The notes under the pieces are model-generated. The model was not told the origin of the DNA. It did not search any database and was given only the letters and a program-made list of their open reading frames with translations. The position numbers and the translations under genes are program-made. Positions 7,518 to 15,101 of a DNA stretch of 44,382 nt are shown in pieces; positions within the stretch are counted from its first letter, which is position 1, and every line of letters starts with the position of its first letter. The DNA comes from RGIG1902 sp034926865 (GTDB lineage Bacteria; Bacillota; Clostridia; Oscillospirales; Butyricicoccaceae), in the NCBI GenBank assembly GCA_034926865.1, contig JAYFQP010000021.1, positions 1 to 44,382 of the forward strand, in the 5' to 3' direction.

Positions 7518-8222
7518 ATGATTAGAAAAATTATCAAAATAGATGAAGAGAAATGCAACGGATGCGCGCTTTGTGCAAAAGCCTGCCATGAAGGGGCGAT
7601 CGGGATGGTGAACGAAAAAGCAAAGCTCCTCCGTGATGACTATTGCGACGGCCTGGGAGATTGCCTTCCGGCCTGCCCTACTGGGGCAATCAGCTTTGAG
7701 GAACGTGAGGCAAAAGAATACGATGAAGCAGCTGTAAAACAAAGTAAGATTAGCAAACAGAAAGAGCCTCTCGGCTGCGGATGCCCGGGGACACAGTCGA
7801 AAATGATTCGCCGGGAAAACGGGGATGAGGCTATACAACAAAGCATTGGCGAAAACAAAAGCCAGCTTGCACAGTGGCCGGTTCAAATAAAGCTCGCACC
7901 GGTAAACGCCCAGTATTTTGCTGATGCAAATCTTCTGATTGCCGCTGACTGTACTGCTTATGCCTACGGCGATTTTCACAACAGGTTTATCAGGAATAAA
8001 GTTACCTTGATTGGCTGCCCTAAGCTGGATGAAGGAGATTACAGCGAAAAGTTGACTGCGATCATAAAAAACAACAGCATAAAAAGCGTTACCGTTGTCA
8101 GAATGGAGGTCCCGTGCTGTGGAGGGATGGAAAATGCGGTTAAAAGAGCGCTTCAAAACAGCGGTAAATTTATCCCATGGCAAGTAGTTACAATCTCAAC
8201 CGATGGTAAAATTCTTGATTGA
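7518..8222 (+). CDS. 2x[4Fe-4S] ferredoxin-domain protein, first gene of the hcp operon
   Basis: The product has 234 residues. Residues 9-60 form a two-cluster ferredoxin: CNGCALCAKAC from C13, then the variant second motif CDGLGDCLPACP. The remaining 160 residues carry extra cysteines (GCGCPG near residue 92 and VPCCGGMENAV near residue 200) and alternate hydrophobic strands and helices, typical of a conserved anaerobe protein found next to hcp. It probably passes electrons to Hcp or rubredoxin; this is inference from context. The ATG at 7518 has GGAGAGGA about 13 bases upstream, slightly long. The C-terminal end almost touches the cupin gene, with 14 bases between them. Confidence 0.85.
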   Translation: MIRKIIKIDEEKCNGCALCAKACHEGAIGMVNEKAKLLRDDYCDGLGDCLPACPTGAISFEEREAKEYDEAAVKQSKISKQKEPLGCGCPGTQSKMIRRENGDEAIQQSIGENKSQLAQWPVQIKLAPVNAQYFADANLLIAADCTAYAYGDFHNRFIRNKVTLIGCPKLDEGDYSEKLTAIIKNNSIKSVTVVRMEVPCCGGMENAVKRALQNSGKFIPWQVVTISTDGKILD

Positions 8223-8236
8223 TAGGGGGAATACAC

Positions 8237-8551
8237 ATGATTGAAAAAGAATACAAGCTGTCTAATTCAAATGAAAAAGCAGTCGAAAGGGTTTTGTTTG
8301 ACGAGAATCTTCATTATCTTCATATGGTATTCAATAAGGATGAGGGATTGCCCGAGCACTTTTCTAATTCTAACGTTTATATGACTGTTGTTAGAGGAAA
8401 ACTTTCCATCGGTCTTGATGAACAGGAAATTCATAATTATAACGCCGGAACGCTGCTTAAAATCCCATATCGAACAAAAATGAACGTCAAAAATTTAGAT
8501 GATGAGATCCTGGAGCTAATAGTGGTAAAGGCGCCGGCTCCCCAACAATGA
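8237..8551 (+). CDS. Small cupin-fold protein
   Basis: The product has 104 residues from the ATG at 8237, chosen over an upstream in-frame ATG at 8219 because AGGGGGA lies just before it and the upstream start would overlap the previous gene. It is a single-domain cupin: LPEHFSNSNVYMTVVRGKLSIGLDEQEI is cupin motif 1 and AGTLLKIPYRTKMNVKNLDDEILELIVV is motif 2. The first motif keeps one histidine and lacks the full HxH set, so metal binding is uncertain. Cupins of this kind often accompany hcp and rubredoxin in anaerobes, but the role is unknown. It is co-transcribed with the ferredoxin upstream and the rubredoxin downstream. Confidence 0.8.
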   Translation: MIEKEYKLSNSNEKAVERVLFDENLHYLHMVFNKDEGLPEHFSNSNVYMTVVRGKLSIGLDEQEIHNYNAGTLLKIPYRTKMNVKNLDDEILELIVVKAPAPQQ

Positions 8552-8572
8552 TTAAATCGAGGAGAATACTAA

Positions 8573-8737
8573 ATGAAAAAGTACAGGTGCATTCCTTGTG
8601 GATATATTTATGATCCGGAGGTGGGAGATCTCGATAACGGTATCGCCCCCGGCATGGCATTTGAAGATTTGCCTGACAATTGGCAATGCCCAATTTGCTT
8701 TGTAGGCAAGGACGAATTTGAGCCCGTTGAAGATTAA
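8573..8737 (+). CDS. Rubredoxin
   Basis: This 54-residue protein has all the marks of rubredoxin: C6-I-P-C9-G near the N-terminus, YIYDPEVGD, GIAPGMAFEDLPDNWQCP, and C39-P-I-C42. The four cysteines bind one iron. It is short enough to be missed by a 60-residue cutoff. CGAGGAGAATACTAA gives a good ribosome site before the ATG. It lies 21 bases after the cupin and 20 bases before hcp, so it is in the hcp operon and may be the direct electron carrier to Hcp or to an NO/O2 reductase elsewhere. Confidence 0.97.
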   Translation: MKKYRCIPCGYIYDPEVGDLDNGIAPGMAFEDLPDNWQCPICFVGKDEFEPVED

Positions 8738-8757
8738 ATAATACGGAGGGAAAATTA

Positions 8758-10389
8758 ATGAGTATGTTTTGTTACCAGTGTCAGGAAACCGCAGGCGGAA
8801 AGGGCTGCATGGTTAGGGGAGTTTGCGGGAAGAACGAAGAGGTTGCGAAGCTTCAGGACCTTTTGATTTACACCCTTAAGGGAATTTCAGAAATCGTGGT
8901 AAAAGGGAAACTTGTTATTAAAAACCTTTGTCAGACAAACTACGAGGTGCTTAGCAGCCTGTTTATGACCATCACCAATGCAAATTTCGATGATGGCTCT
9001 ATTGAAAAACAGATTGTGAAAATGATGGCTGTCAGAGATGATCTCAGAAGCTCTTCCGGTCTTGTTGATCTACATGATGCAGCAACGTTTCTGATAAGTT
9101 CCAGAGCCTCTATGTTGGAAAAAGCAGCATCGGTTGGCGTGCTCGCAACAGAAAATGAAGACGTGCGCTCGTTACGTGAAATGATCACATATGGTCTTAA
9201 GGGAATGGCGGCCTATGCCGAGCATGCAAAAAATATAGGCAAAGAGGATTTGTCGATTAATGCCTTTATTTATGAAGCTCTGGCGGCAACACTTGACGAT
9301 TCACTTACTGCTGACCAGTTGGTTGCACTGACATTGAAAACCGGCGAATACGGCGTCAAAGTAATGGCACTTCTTGACGAGGCTAATACTTCCAGGTTCG
9401 GTAATCCTGAAATAACAGAAGTGAATATAGGTGTTAGGAAGAATCCCGCAATTCTGATTTCAGGCCATGACCTGACAGATCTGGAGCAGCTTTTGGAACA
9501 GACTAAGGGAACCGGCGTAGATGTGTACACTCACAGCGAGATGCTCCCGGCCCACTATTATCCTGCTTTTAAAAAGTATGATAATTTTGTTGGAAACTAC
9601 GGTAATTCATGGTGGAAGCAGCTTGAAGAATTTATTCCCTTTCATGGCCCGATTCTTTTTACAACGAACTGCATCGTTCCCCCGAGAAGCGAAGAGGTCA
9701 GAGGTAGGATTTTTACCACCGGCTCAACAGGCTTTCCCGGCTGCGTGCATATAGAAGCCGACGAAAACGGGAAAAAAGATTTTTCCGCTCTTATAGCACT
9801 TGCCAAGACCATTCCTGCACCAGATGAGATTGAAACCGGATCGATTGTAGGGGGATTCGCACATAATCAAGTGATGGCTCTTGCAGACAAAATAGTTGAC
9901 GCCGTAAAAACAGGAGCTATAAAAAAGTTCTTTGTTATGGCCGGATGTGACGGGCGTATGAAGCCCAGAGAATATTATACAGAGTTTGCTGAAAAGCTTC
10001 CCAAGGATACTGTTATTCTTACCGCAGGATGCGCTAAATATCGTTATAATAAGCTGAAGCTTGGCGATATAGGAGGAATTCCCAGAGTTTTGGACGCAGG
10101 ACAGTGCAACGACTCGTATTCGCTTGCCGTTATCGCGCTGAAGCTCAAGGAAGTCTTTGGGCTTGATGATATTAATAAACTGCCTATTGCTTTTAATATT
10201 GCCTGGTACGAGCAAAAGGCTGTCATTGTGTTATTGGCGCTTTTGTACCTTGGCGTGAAGAATATTCATCTCGGGCCAACGCTTCCTGGGTTCCTGTCAC
10301 CAAACGTGGCCAAGGTGTTGGTTGAAAAATTCGGAATTGCCGGAATCGGAACGGCAGAAGACGACATCAAGCTGTTTATGAATGCCTGA
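8758..10389 (+). CDS. hcp: Hybrid-cluster protein / hydroxylamine reductase
   Basis: The 543-residue product is a full-length Hcp. The N-terminus carries C5, C8, C17 and C23 (CX2C-X8-C-X5-C), which bind the [4Fe-4S] cluster in class I enzymes of anaerobes. Further family blocks include GLKGMAAYAEHA, ILISGHDLTDLEQLLEQ, THSEMLPAHYYP, GPILFTTNCIVPP, FTTGSTGFPGCVHI and LTAGCAKYRYN, which contain the hybrid-cluster ligands. Known activities are hydroxylamine reduction in vitro and NO reduction to N2O in vivo. The ATG is preceded by ACGGAGGGAAAATT. It is the last gene of the operon and ends before a strong terminator. Confidence 0.97.
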   Translation: MSMFCYQCQETAGGKGCMVRGVCGKNEEVAKLQDLLIYTLKGISEIVVKGKLVIKNLCQTNYEVLSSLFMTITNANFDDGSIEKQIVKMMAVRDDLRSSSGLVDLHDAATFLISSRASMLEKAASVGVLATENEDVRSLREMITYGLKGMAAYAEHAKNIGKEDLSINAFIYEALAATLDDSLTADQLVALTLKTGEYGVKVMALLDEANTSRFGNPEITEVNIGVRKNPAILISGHDLTDLEQLLEQTKGTGVDVYTHSEMLPAHYYPAFKKYDNFVGNYGNSWWKQLEEFIPFHGPILFTTNCIVPPRSEEVRGRIFTTGSTGFPGCVHIEADENGKKDFSALIALAKTIPAPDEIETGSIVGGFAHNQVMALADKIVDAVKTGAIKKFFVMAGCDGRMKPREYYTEFAEKLPKDTVILTAGCAKYRYNKLKLGDIGGIPRVLDAGQCNDSYSLAVIALKLKEVFGLDDINKLPIAFNIAWYEQKAVIVLLALLYLGVKNIHLGPTLPGFLSPNVAKVLVEKFGIAGIGTAEDDIKLFMNA

Positions 10390-10427
10390 ATAAAATCATA
10401 CAATTAAGCCTTGCAATGATATATAAA

Positions 10428-10455
10428 AAACCCGTCTTAAGAGACGGGTTTTTGT
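10428..10455. terminator. Bidirectional terminator between hcp and the DUF2087 gene
   Basis: CCCGTCT at 10431-10437 pairs with AGACGGG at 10442-10448 around a TAAG loop. There are A runs on the left and T runs on the right, so the hairpin can end hcp on the plus strand and 10500-10787 on the minus strand. Confidence 0.85.
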
Positions 10456-10499
10456 GTTCGAAGCTTTAATTAATAACTTTCTTTAGTAAGGGTGGGGCC

Positions 10500-10787
10500 C
10501 TATAGCTCGCTTTGCTCAGGAGATACAGGAACTCTCCAGTAACGAGAGCCATCGCGTTCACGGTTCAAAAGACCGAAATCAACAAGTTCGCGCCGGAGGA
10601 TAAAGTAATCCCCGAATGTGTGCCAGTCAGTGCAGATGTTGTTGACTTCCTTTTCAGTATAATCCCGATTAAGCTGAAATTTACCAGCCAAATATTCGAG
10701 AACAGCATAGCGCATCTTCTTCTTTTGTGGCAACTGAACGATTTTACCTTCCTTATCCAAAAACCTATCAATTCTTATTTGCTCCAT
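10500..10787 (-). CDS. DUF2087 domain protein
   Basis: The 95-residue product is essentially one DUF2087 domain: IDRFLDKEGKIVQLPQKKKMRYAVLEYLAGKF, YTEKEVNNICTDWHTFGDYFILRRELVDFGLLNRERDGSRYWRV. The pattern is a winged-helix-like fold, and the domain is often found at the end of transcriptional regulators; here it is free-standing. GGAGGG lies 11 bases before the ATG. Five bases separate it from the GIY-YIG-like gene upstream, so the two are one operon. Confidence 0.85.
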   Translation of the reverse strand: MEQIRIDRFLDKEGKIVQLPQKKKMRYAVLEYLAGKFQLNRDYTEKEVNNICTDWHTFGDYFILRRELVDFGLLNRERDGSRYWRVPVSPEQSEL

Positions 10788-10792
10788 TTTCC

Positions 10793-11131
10793 TTATATCC
10801 CTCCATCTGTCGGCTGTTTTTCACGCCATATTTCCAGTAAAGCATCTACATCATCCGCAAATTCTTTATCGGTTTGGGTTTTTCCCTTTTCGATTTCATC
10901 AAGAACAGTGAATGAAAAAGACTCAGCGCCATATTTGGCCCATTCCTCGCGCATTCCCGGTTCCGGGCAAAAATTGGTTGAAATGGCAAACTGAAATCTG
11001 CTGAGCTGGCCGTTAAGGTCTCTTGTGGACTTCACCCATGTGCGTCCGCTAGCCTGACACTTGATGCAAAATATACCGCCTGTAACAACTCTGTCTTTAT
11101 ATAGATTTTTTAAAATTTTCTTGTTATCCAT
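10793..11131 (-). CDS. GIY-YIG-fold protein, divergent
   Basis: The start at 11131 is chosen over an in-frame codon at 11179 because AAGGAG lies nine bases before it. The product has 112 residues. VTGGIFCIKCQASGRTWVKSTRDLNGQ aligns with the GIY...YIG region, LSRFQFAI with the following helix, and EEWAKYGAESFSFTVLDEIEKG with the C-terminal glutamate segment of a small bacterial GIY-YIG subfamily. GIY is replaced by GIF and the glycine of YIG is replaced, so nuclease activity is doubtful. The single C-X2-C (CIKC) could be incidental. It is co-transcribed with the DUF2087 gene. Confidence 0.7.
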   Translation of the reverse strand: MDNKKILKNLYKDRVVTGGIFCIKCQASGRTWVKSTRDLNGQLSRFQFAISTNFCPEPGMREEWAKYGAESFSFTVLDEIEKGKTQTDKEFADDVDALLEIWREKQPTDGGI

Positions 11132-11273
11132 TAAATATCGCTCCTTTTTCGGATGAAAATGCTTCCTGATAATAAGCATAACTTATAATAATAAAGAAAA
11201 CAAGGAACGCTCCGTAGAGTTTGCAGCTATTTTGGACATCTGGCAATGATTTATGAGCATTTTGCAATTTTCT

Positions 11274-11846
11274 TTAGAAATAGTAAGACATCCCGCTGAA
11301 AAGAAGATTTGAAATAAGCTCTGCTATTTCCTGATTTGATTCAATCATGCCATCCTGCAGCCACTTCTGCACTATTTGCAGCGCTGTTGCAAGCACAAAT
11401 ATTTTTAGATATTCAGCACTTCGTTCACTGAGGTTCTTTTCCGCCCGAAGATCTGAAATAAGCTTGCCCTGAACTAGGGACATTAAATCTTCATGAAATT
11501 CTGTATCACCGTTGTTGCTTAATAAGACTTTGAAAAGGTCTATATCCTCGGCGGCATAATCAAGAAGCTGTTTCAGAATAAGTATGGTTGTTTTGGTTTC
11601 ACGCCTAAGCATATGCTCATTGATATAGGCGTTAAAATCTGCAATTACACCGTGCTCGATCCAGCGGAGAAGATCATATTGATCATCAAAATGTGAATAG
11701 AATGTGCTTCTGTTAATATCAGCATCCTCACACAGCATTTTTACAGAGATTTTTGAAATCGGATTTGTCTGCATCAGCTTTATCAGACTATCTTTAAGTA
11801 ACGACTTTGTATATTTTACTCTTCGGTCAATTTTTTCAGTTTTCAT
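11274..11846 (-). CDS. TetR-family regulator of the export operon
   Basis: The product has 190 residues. The N-terminal helix-turn-helix ISVKMLCEDADINRSTFYSHF is typical of TetR proteins, preceded by TKSLLKDSLIKLMQTN. The C-terminal helical part (residues 60-190) resembles the TetR_C_7-type ligand domain (AEYLKIFVLATALQIVQKWLQDG). It is divergent from the ABC-FtsX-HlyD-SLH operon and is therefore the likely repressor of it. The effector is unknown. Confidence 0.9.
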   Translation of the reverse strand: MKTEKIDRRVKYTKSLLKDSLIKLMQTNPISKISVKMLCEDADINRSTFYSHFDDQYDLLRWIEHGVIADFNAYINEHMLRRETKTTILILKQLLDYAAEDIDLFKVLLSNNGDTEFHEDLMSLVQGKLISDLRAEKNLSERSAEYLKIFVLATALQIVQKWLQDGMIESNQEIAELISNLLFSGMSYYF

Positions 11847-11932
11847 AGACTACACGGCCTTAAAGTTTTTTGTGTTTTCCAACAATCATAGCAATTATGT
11901 AGTTGATAATACAAGTTGCTAAAAACTGCTGG

Positions 11933-11965
11933 TTGAATTCCAACACTGTGTACATTATAATTCAA
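11933..11965 (+). promoter_or_regulatory. Promoter of the ABC export operon with candidate TetR operator
   Basis: TTGAAT at 11933-11938, a 17-base spacer and TATAAT at 11956-11961 form a strong promoter. TTGAATT (11933-11939) and AATTCAA (11959-11965) are inverted copies that bracket it, and the spacer holds ACAC-T-GTGT (11944-11952). Either could bind the divergent TetR protein; this is inference. Confidence 0.65.
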
Positions 11966-12062
11966 TAGTGATGCAAGGTCAACTTAATGTTGAGAAAACG
12001 CATTCACATAAGATACAAACAAGCGAACAGCAAATTACTTTTCTTCAGAGAGGCGGCTTATT

Positions 12063-12767
12063 TTGGACGAAACAATTCAGGTAATTGATATGGTGCGTGA
12101 ATATACAATGGGCGGAACAAAAATAACCGCAGTTGATGGTATCAGCTTTGAAGTTCCTAAAGGAGCATATACGATTATTCTGGGAGCCAGCGGGGCCGGT
12201 AAATCCACCGTTTTGAATACACTTGGGGGCATGGATCAGCCTACGGCAGGAACTGTCAACGTTTTCGGCCAGAATATAGCTCAGTATAATAAAAGGCAGC
12301 TTACCAAATATCGCCGTGATACAGTGGGGTTCGTTTTCCAGTTTTATAACCTGATGCCAAATCTCTCGGTTATAGAAAATGTTGAGCTTGCAAGTCAGAT
12401 TTGCAAAGACCCGCTTGATGCCAGAGAAATACTTGATATGGTAGGTCTTTCAGACAGGCTTAATAATTTCCCATCTCAGCTTTCAGGGGGAGAGCAGCAG
12501 CGCGTGGCGATTGCTCGTGCGCTTGCTAAAAACCCGGATATTCTTTTGTGTGATGAACCTACAGGGGCTCTGGACTATAACACAGGCAGAACGATTTTGG
12601 CTATGCTGCATGATATTTGCAAAAAAAGCGGGAAAACGGTAATCGTGGTCACCCATAACAGCGCCTTGGCACCTACGGCTGATATCCTTATATATATGAA
12701 AAGCGGACAGATAGAGGATTATCAGATAAATAAAAAGCCGATTCCAATATACGAATTGGAGTGGTAG
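12063..12767 (+). CDS. ABC transporter ATPase, LolD/MacB type
   Basis: The product has 234 residues with Walker A GASGAGKST (residues 41-49), Q-loop FVFQFYNLMPNLSVIENVELA, signature LSGGEQQRVAIARAL, Walker B ILLCDEPTGALD and the switch histidine in VVVTHN. The annotated start is TTG, supported by GAGAGG about nine bases upstream; ATG at codon 10 is less likely because it would cut into the first strand. Ending GAATTGGAGTGGTAG, it is one base away from the permease start. With 12769-16529 it forms an export unit of the MacB class, which moves peptides, lipoproteins or drugs outwards. Confidence 0.93.
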   Translation: MDETIQVIDMVREYTMGGTKITAVDGISFEVPKGAYTIILGASGAGKSTVLNTLGGMDQPTAGTVNVFGQNIAQYNKRQLTKYRRDTVGFVFQFYNLMPNLSVIENVELASQICKDPLDAREILDMVGLSDRLNNFPSQLSGGEQQRVAIARALAKNPDILLCDEPTGALDYNTGRTILAMLHDICKKSGKTVIVVTHNSALAPTADILIYMKSGQIEDYQINKKPIPIYELEW

Positions 12768-12768
12768 C

Positions 12769-15081
12769 ATGTTTTGGAGAAACTTCCGTAGAGACACTTT
12801 GTATACGGCAACCAGGCTGATATCTGTCATTATCATTACTCTAGTGGCTGTTATGCTTTATGTCGGCTTTGCAGATCTGTCTTATAATGTTGACCTCATT
12901 ACCAGCCAGTACTATGAAAAACAAAATGCAGCAGACTATTGGATTACAGGGCAGAATCTGACGAAAAACGATTGTACTAAGCTTCTCAAGATAGAGGGCG
13001 TTGAAGAGGTACAGCCCAGGGTTATGTTCACAGCAGAAAATCGATACAACAGCGACATTACGCTGCTCATATATGCGGTGCCGGGGGAGATAAACATTAA
13101 TATCCCAAAACTCCTGGAGGGCAAATTGCCTGAAGCAAACAATGAGATGATGCTAGGCAAAGTGTTTGCAGATGCACAGGGCCTTCAGGTTGGTGATCGC
13201 TATGAAATGAAAATACCGGGCACGGATCAGTTTTTAAAAATGACCATATGCGCGCTTGTGCAAGATCCTGAGTGTATTTATAACATCGATTCTAAAAGCC
13301 TGATGCCTAATCCGTCCCGCCACGGCTTTGCATATATTCCGGAAGAAGCGGTGTCGGCAGTCTTTGGCAAGAATGTATACAATCAAATTTGTATTACAAC
13401 AACAGAAACCCATGATGAAAACGAGATCAGAAGTGGCGTTAATGATGCCCTCGGCACGAGAGTAATCAATGTCGTAGCCCTTAAAGACAATATGAATGCC
13501 TATAATATACTCAGTATATCTAACAGCATAAAGACAATCATTTTGGTCTTTCCTCTGATTTTTTTTGCGATTGCCGCTCTTATTATGTTCAGCACCATGA
13601 GTCGGCTTGTTGAAAACGCCCGTTTATCCATAGGGACTTTCAAGGCACTTGGGTATGATGATTCCAAAATAACCCTTTATTATCTTATGTACGCCGTTTT
13701 GGTGGTCAATATAGGCTTTCTTCTTGGGCTTCTGCCAACCAAATTGTTTACGCTTTTCATTATTCGGACGATCTACGGATTGCAGGACCTGCCTTCATTT
13801 CAGTTGGTTCATGACAAGTTTGCGATATTTACTGCCTATGCCGCAACTTGCGCGATTTGTCTTGGAACAGCTTTCGTTGTAACACGGAGAGAGCTGAAGG
13901 AAATGCCGTCTGCGTGTATGCGTCCGAAGGCCCAGAAAGAAGCGGGAAAGAACTTCCTTGAAAGAATGCCCCTGCTATGGAACCGGTTCGGATTCACTCA
14001 GAAATATATAGCAAGAAATATATTTCGAAAAAAGATGAGAATGGCAATATGTATTATCGGGATATCAAGCTGCATGGCCCTGATAATGACAGCAATGGGA
14101 ATAATGGATTCAATTAATAACTATTTGAATATTCTTGACGATAAAGCGCAGAAATTCGATCTGCTTGTCACGCTTGACAGTACAGTGACGGAAAACCAAT
14201 ACAAGCATATAGAAAACATAAATGGCGTAACGGAGGTCCAGGCCGAGATGGCAACGGGGGTTAAGCTTTATGCCTCGAGCAGCCAGTACACCTCATATGT
14301 TACGATAACTGACGATGTGATAAGCCTTAAGCTTATTGATGCATATGGCCCATCGGTAACAATGCTTCCGTCTGACGGAGTTATCCTCGATAAAAAAATA
14401 GCTGATTCATTGGGAGTTTCTGTCGATGATACAATTAAAGCAAAATTCTATGGGGACAACAAGTATTACGATCTGAGGGTGTCAAGTATTATTAAGGGTA
14501 TTAAGGGTGCCTATGTAGGACGAACCTTCTGGAGGAGCATAGGGAAGGGGTTTACGCCAACAACTTTATATCTTAAGACGGATGATCCTGATGTATTGGC
14601 AAAACGACTTAATGGTTTTGACTTTATTGAAAATATCCAGGATAAAAGCAGCGCGATGAAGGCGTCAAGAAACAGTGTGATGAGCATTGTATCTATCGTA
14701 GCCATCCTTATAGTGTTCGGTGGCCTGCTGGCTTTTGTAGTACTTTATAATTTAGGTGTCGTGAGCTTTTTTGAACAGATACGAAGCCTTGCCACTTTAA
14801 TGGTCTTGGGCTTTTATGATGGGGAAATCAAACAGCTTGTGCTTACGGAGAATATAGTTTTTGCGGTTATTGGCGTTTTGCTGGGCGCAGCTCCAGGTTT
14901 TATACTTACTGGGATGATATTAAGCTCAATCGATATGATGAGTATTCAGACTTTCGTAAAACCGCTTTCATATTTGATATCCGGAGCTTTGACTCTTGTG
15001 TTTGCACTGCTTGTAAATCTGATGCTGGGGAGGCAGATGGGGAAGATTGATATGCTGGGAGCGCTCAAGAGCGTGGAATAA
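12769..15081 (+). CDS. FtsX-like ABC permease with two FtsX domains
   Basis: The 770-residue product has an N-terminal membrane helix (about residues 16-38), a soluble extracellular domain, three helices at about 250-390 (first FtsX domain), a further helix near 420-445, a second extracellular domain, and three helices at about 640-760 (second FtsX domain). This duplicated layout is that of Firmicute FtsX/MacB-like exporters such as YknZ/BceB relatives. It couples mechanically to the ATPase 12063-12767. The LVENARLSIGTFKALGYDDSKI and EQIRSLATLMVLGFYDGEI segments are the cytoplasmic coupling regions of the two halves. The ribosome site is inside the end of the upstream gene (TTGGAGTGG). Confidence 0.92.
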   Translation: MFWRNFRRDTLYTATRLISVIIITLVAVMLYVGFADLSYNVDLITSQYYEKQNAADYWITGQNLTKNDCTKLLKIEGVEEVQPRVMFTAENRYNSDITLLIYAVPGEININIPKLLEGKLPEANNEMMLGKVFADAQGLQVGDRYEMKIPGTDQFLKMTICALVQDPECIYNIDSKSLMPNPSRHGFAYIPEEAVSAVFGKNVYNQICITTTETHDENEIRSGVNDALGTRVINVVALKDNMNAYNILSISNSIKTIILVFPLIFFAIAALIMFSTMSRLVENARLSIGTFKALGYDDSKITLYYLMYAVLVVNIGFLLGLLPTKLFTLFIIRTIYGLQDLPSFQLVHDKFAIFTAYAATCAICLGTAFVVTRRELKEMPSACMRPKAQKEAGKNFLERMPLLWNRFGFTQKYIARNIFRKKMRMAICIIGISSCMALIMTAMGIMDSINNYLNILDDKAQKFDLLVTLDSTVTENQYKHIENINGVTEVQAEMATGVKLYASSSQYTSYVTITDDVISLKLIDAYGPSVTMLPSDGVILDKKIADSLGVSVDDTIKAKFYGDNKYYDLRVSSIIKGIKGAYVGRTFWRSIGKGFTPTTLYLKTDDPDVLAKRLNGFDFIENIQDKSSAMKASRNSVMSIVSIVAILIVFGGLLAFVVLYNLGVVSFFEQIRSLATLMVLGFYDGEIKQLVLTENIVFAVIGVLLGAAPGFILTGMILSSIDMMSIQTFVKPLSYLISGALTLVFALLVNLMLGRQMGKIDMLGALKSVE

Positions 15082-15101
15082 TTTTTGGGAGAATACTGCA
15101 A

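Noticed and set aside
11932..11944. Sequence GTTGAATTCCAAC before the ABC operon as a second copy of the palindrome at 7417-7430
   Set aside because: It is one base shorter and not symmetric in the same way. The likeness is probably due to GAATTC and AT richness.
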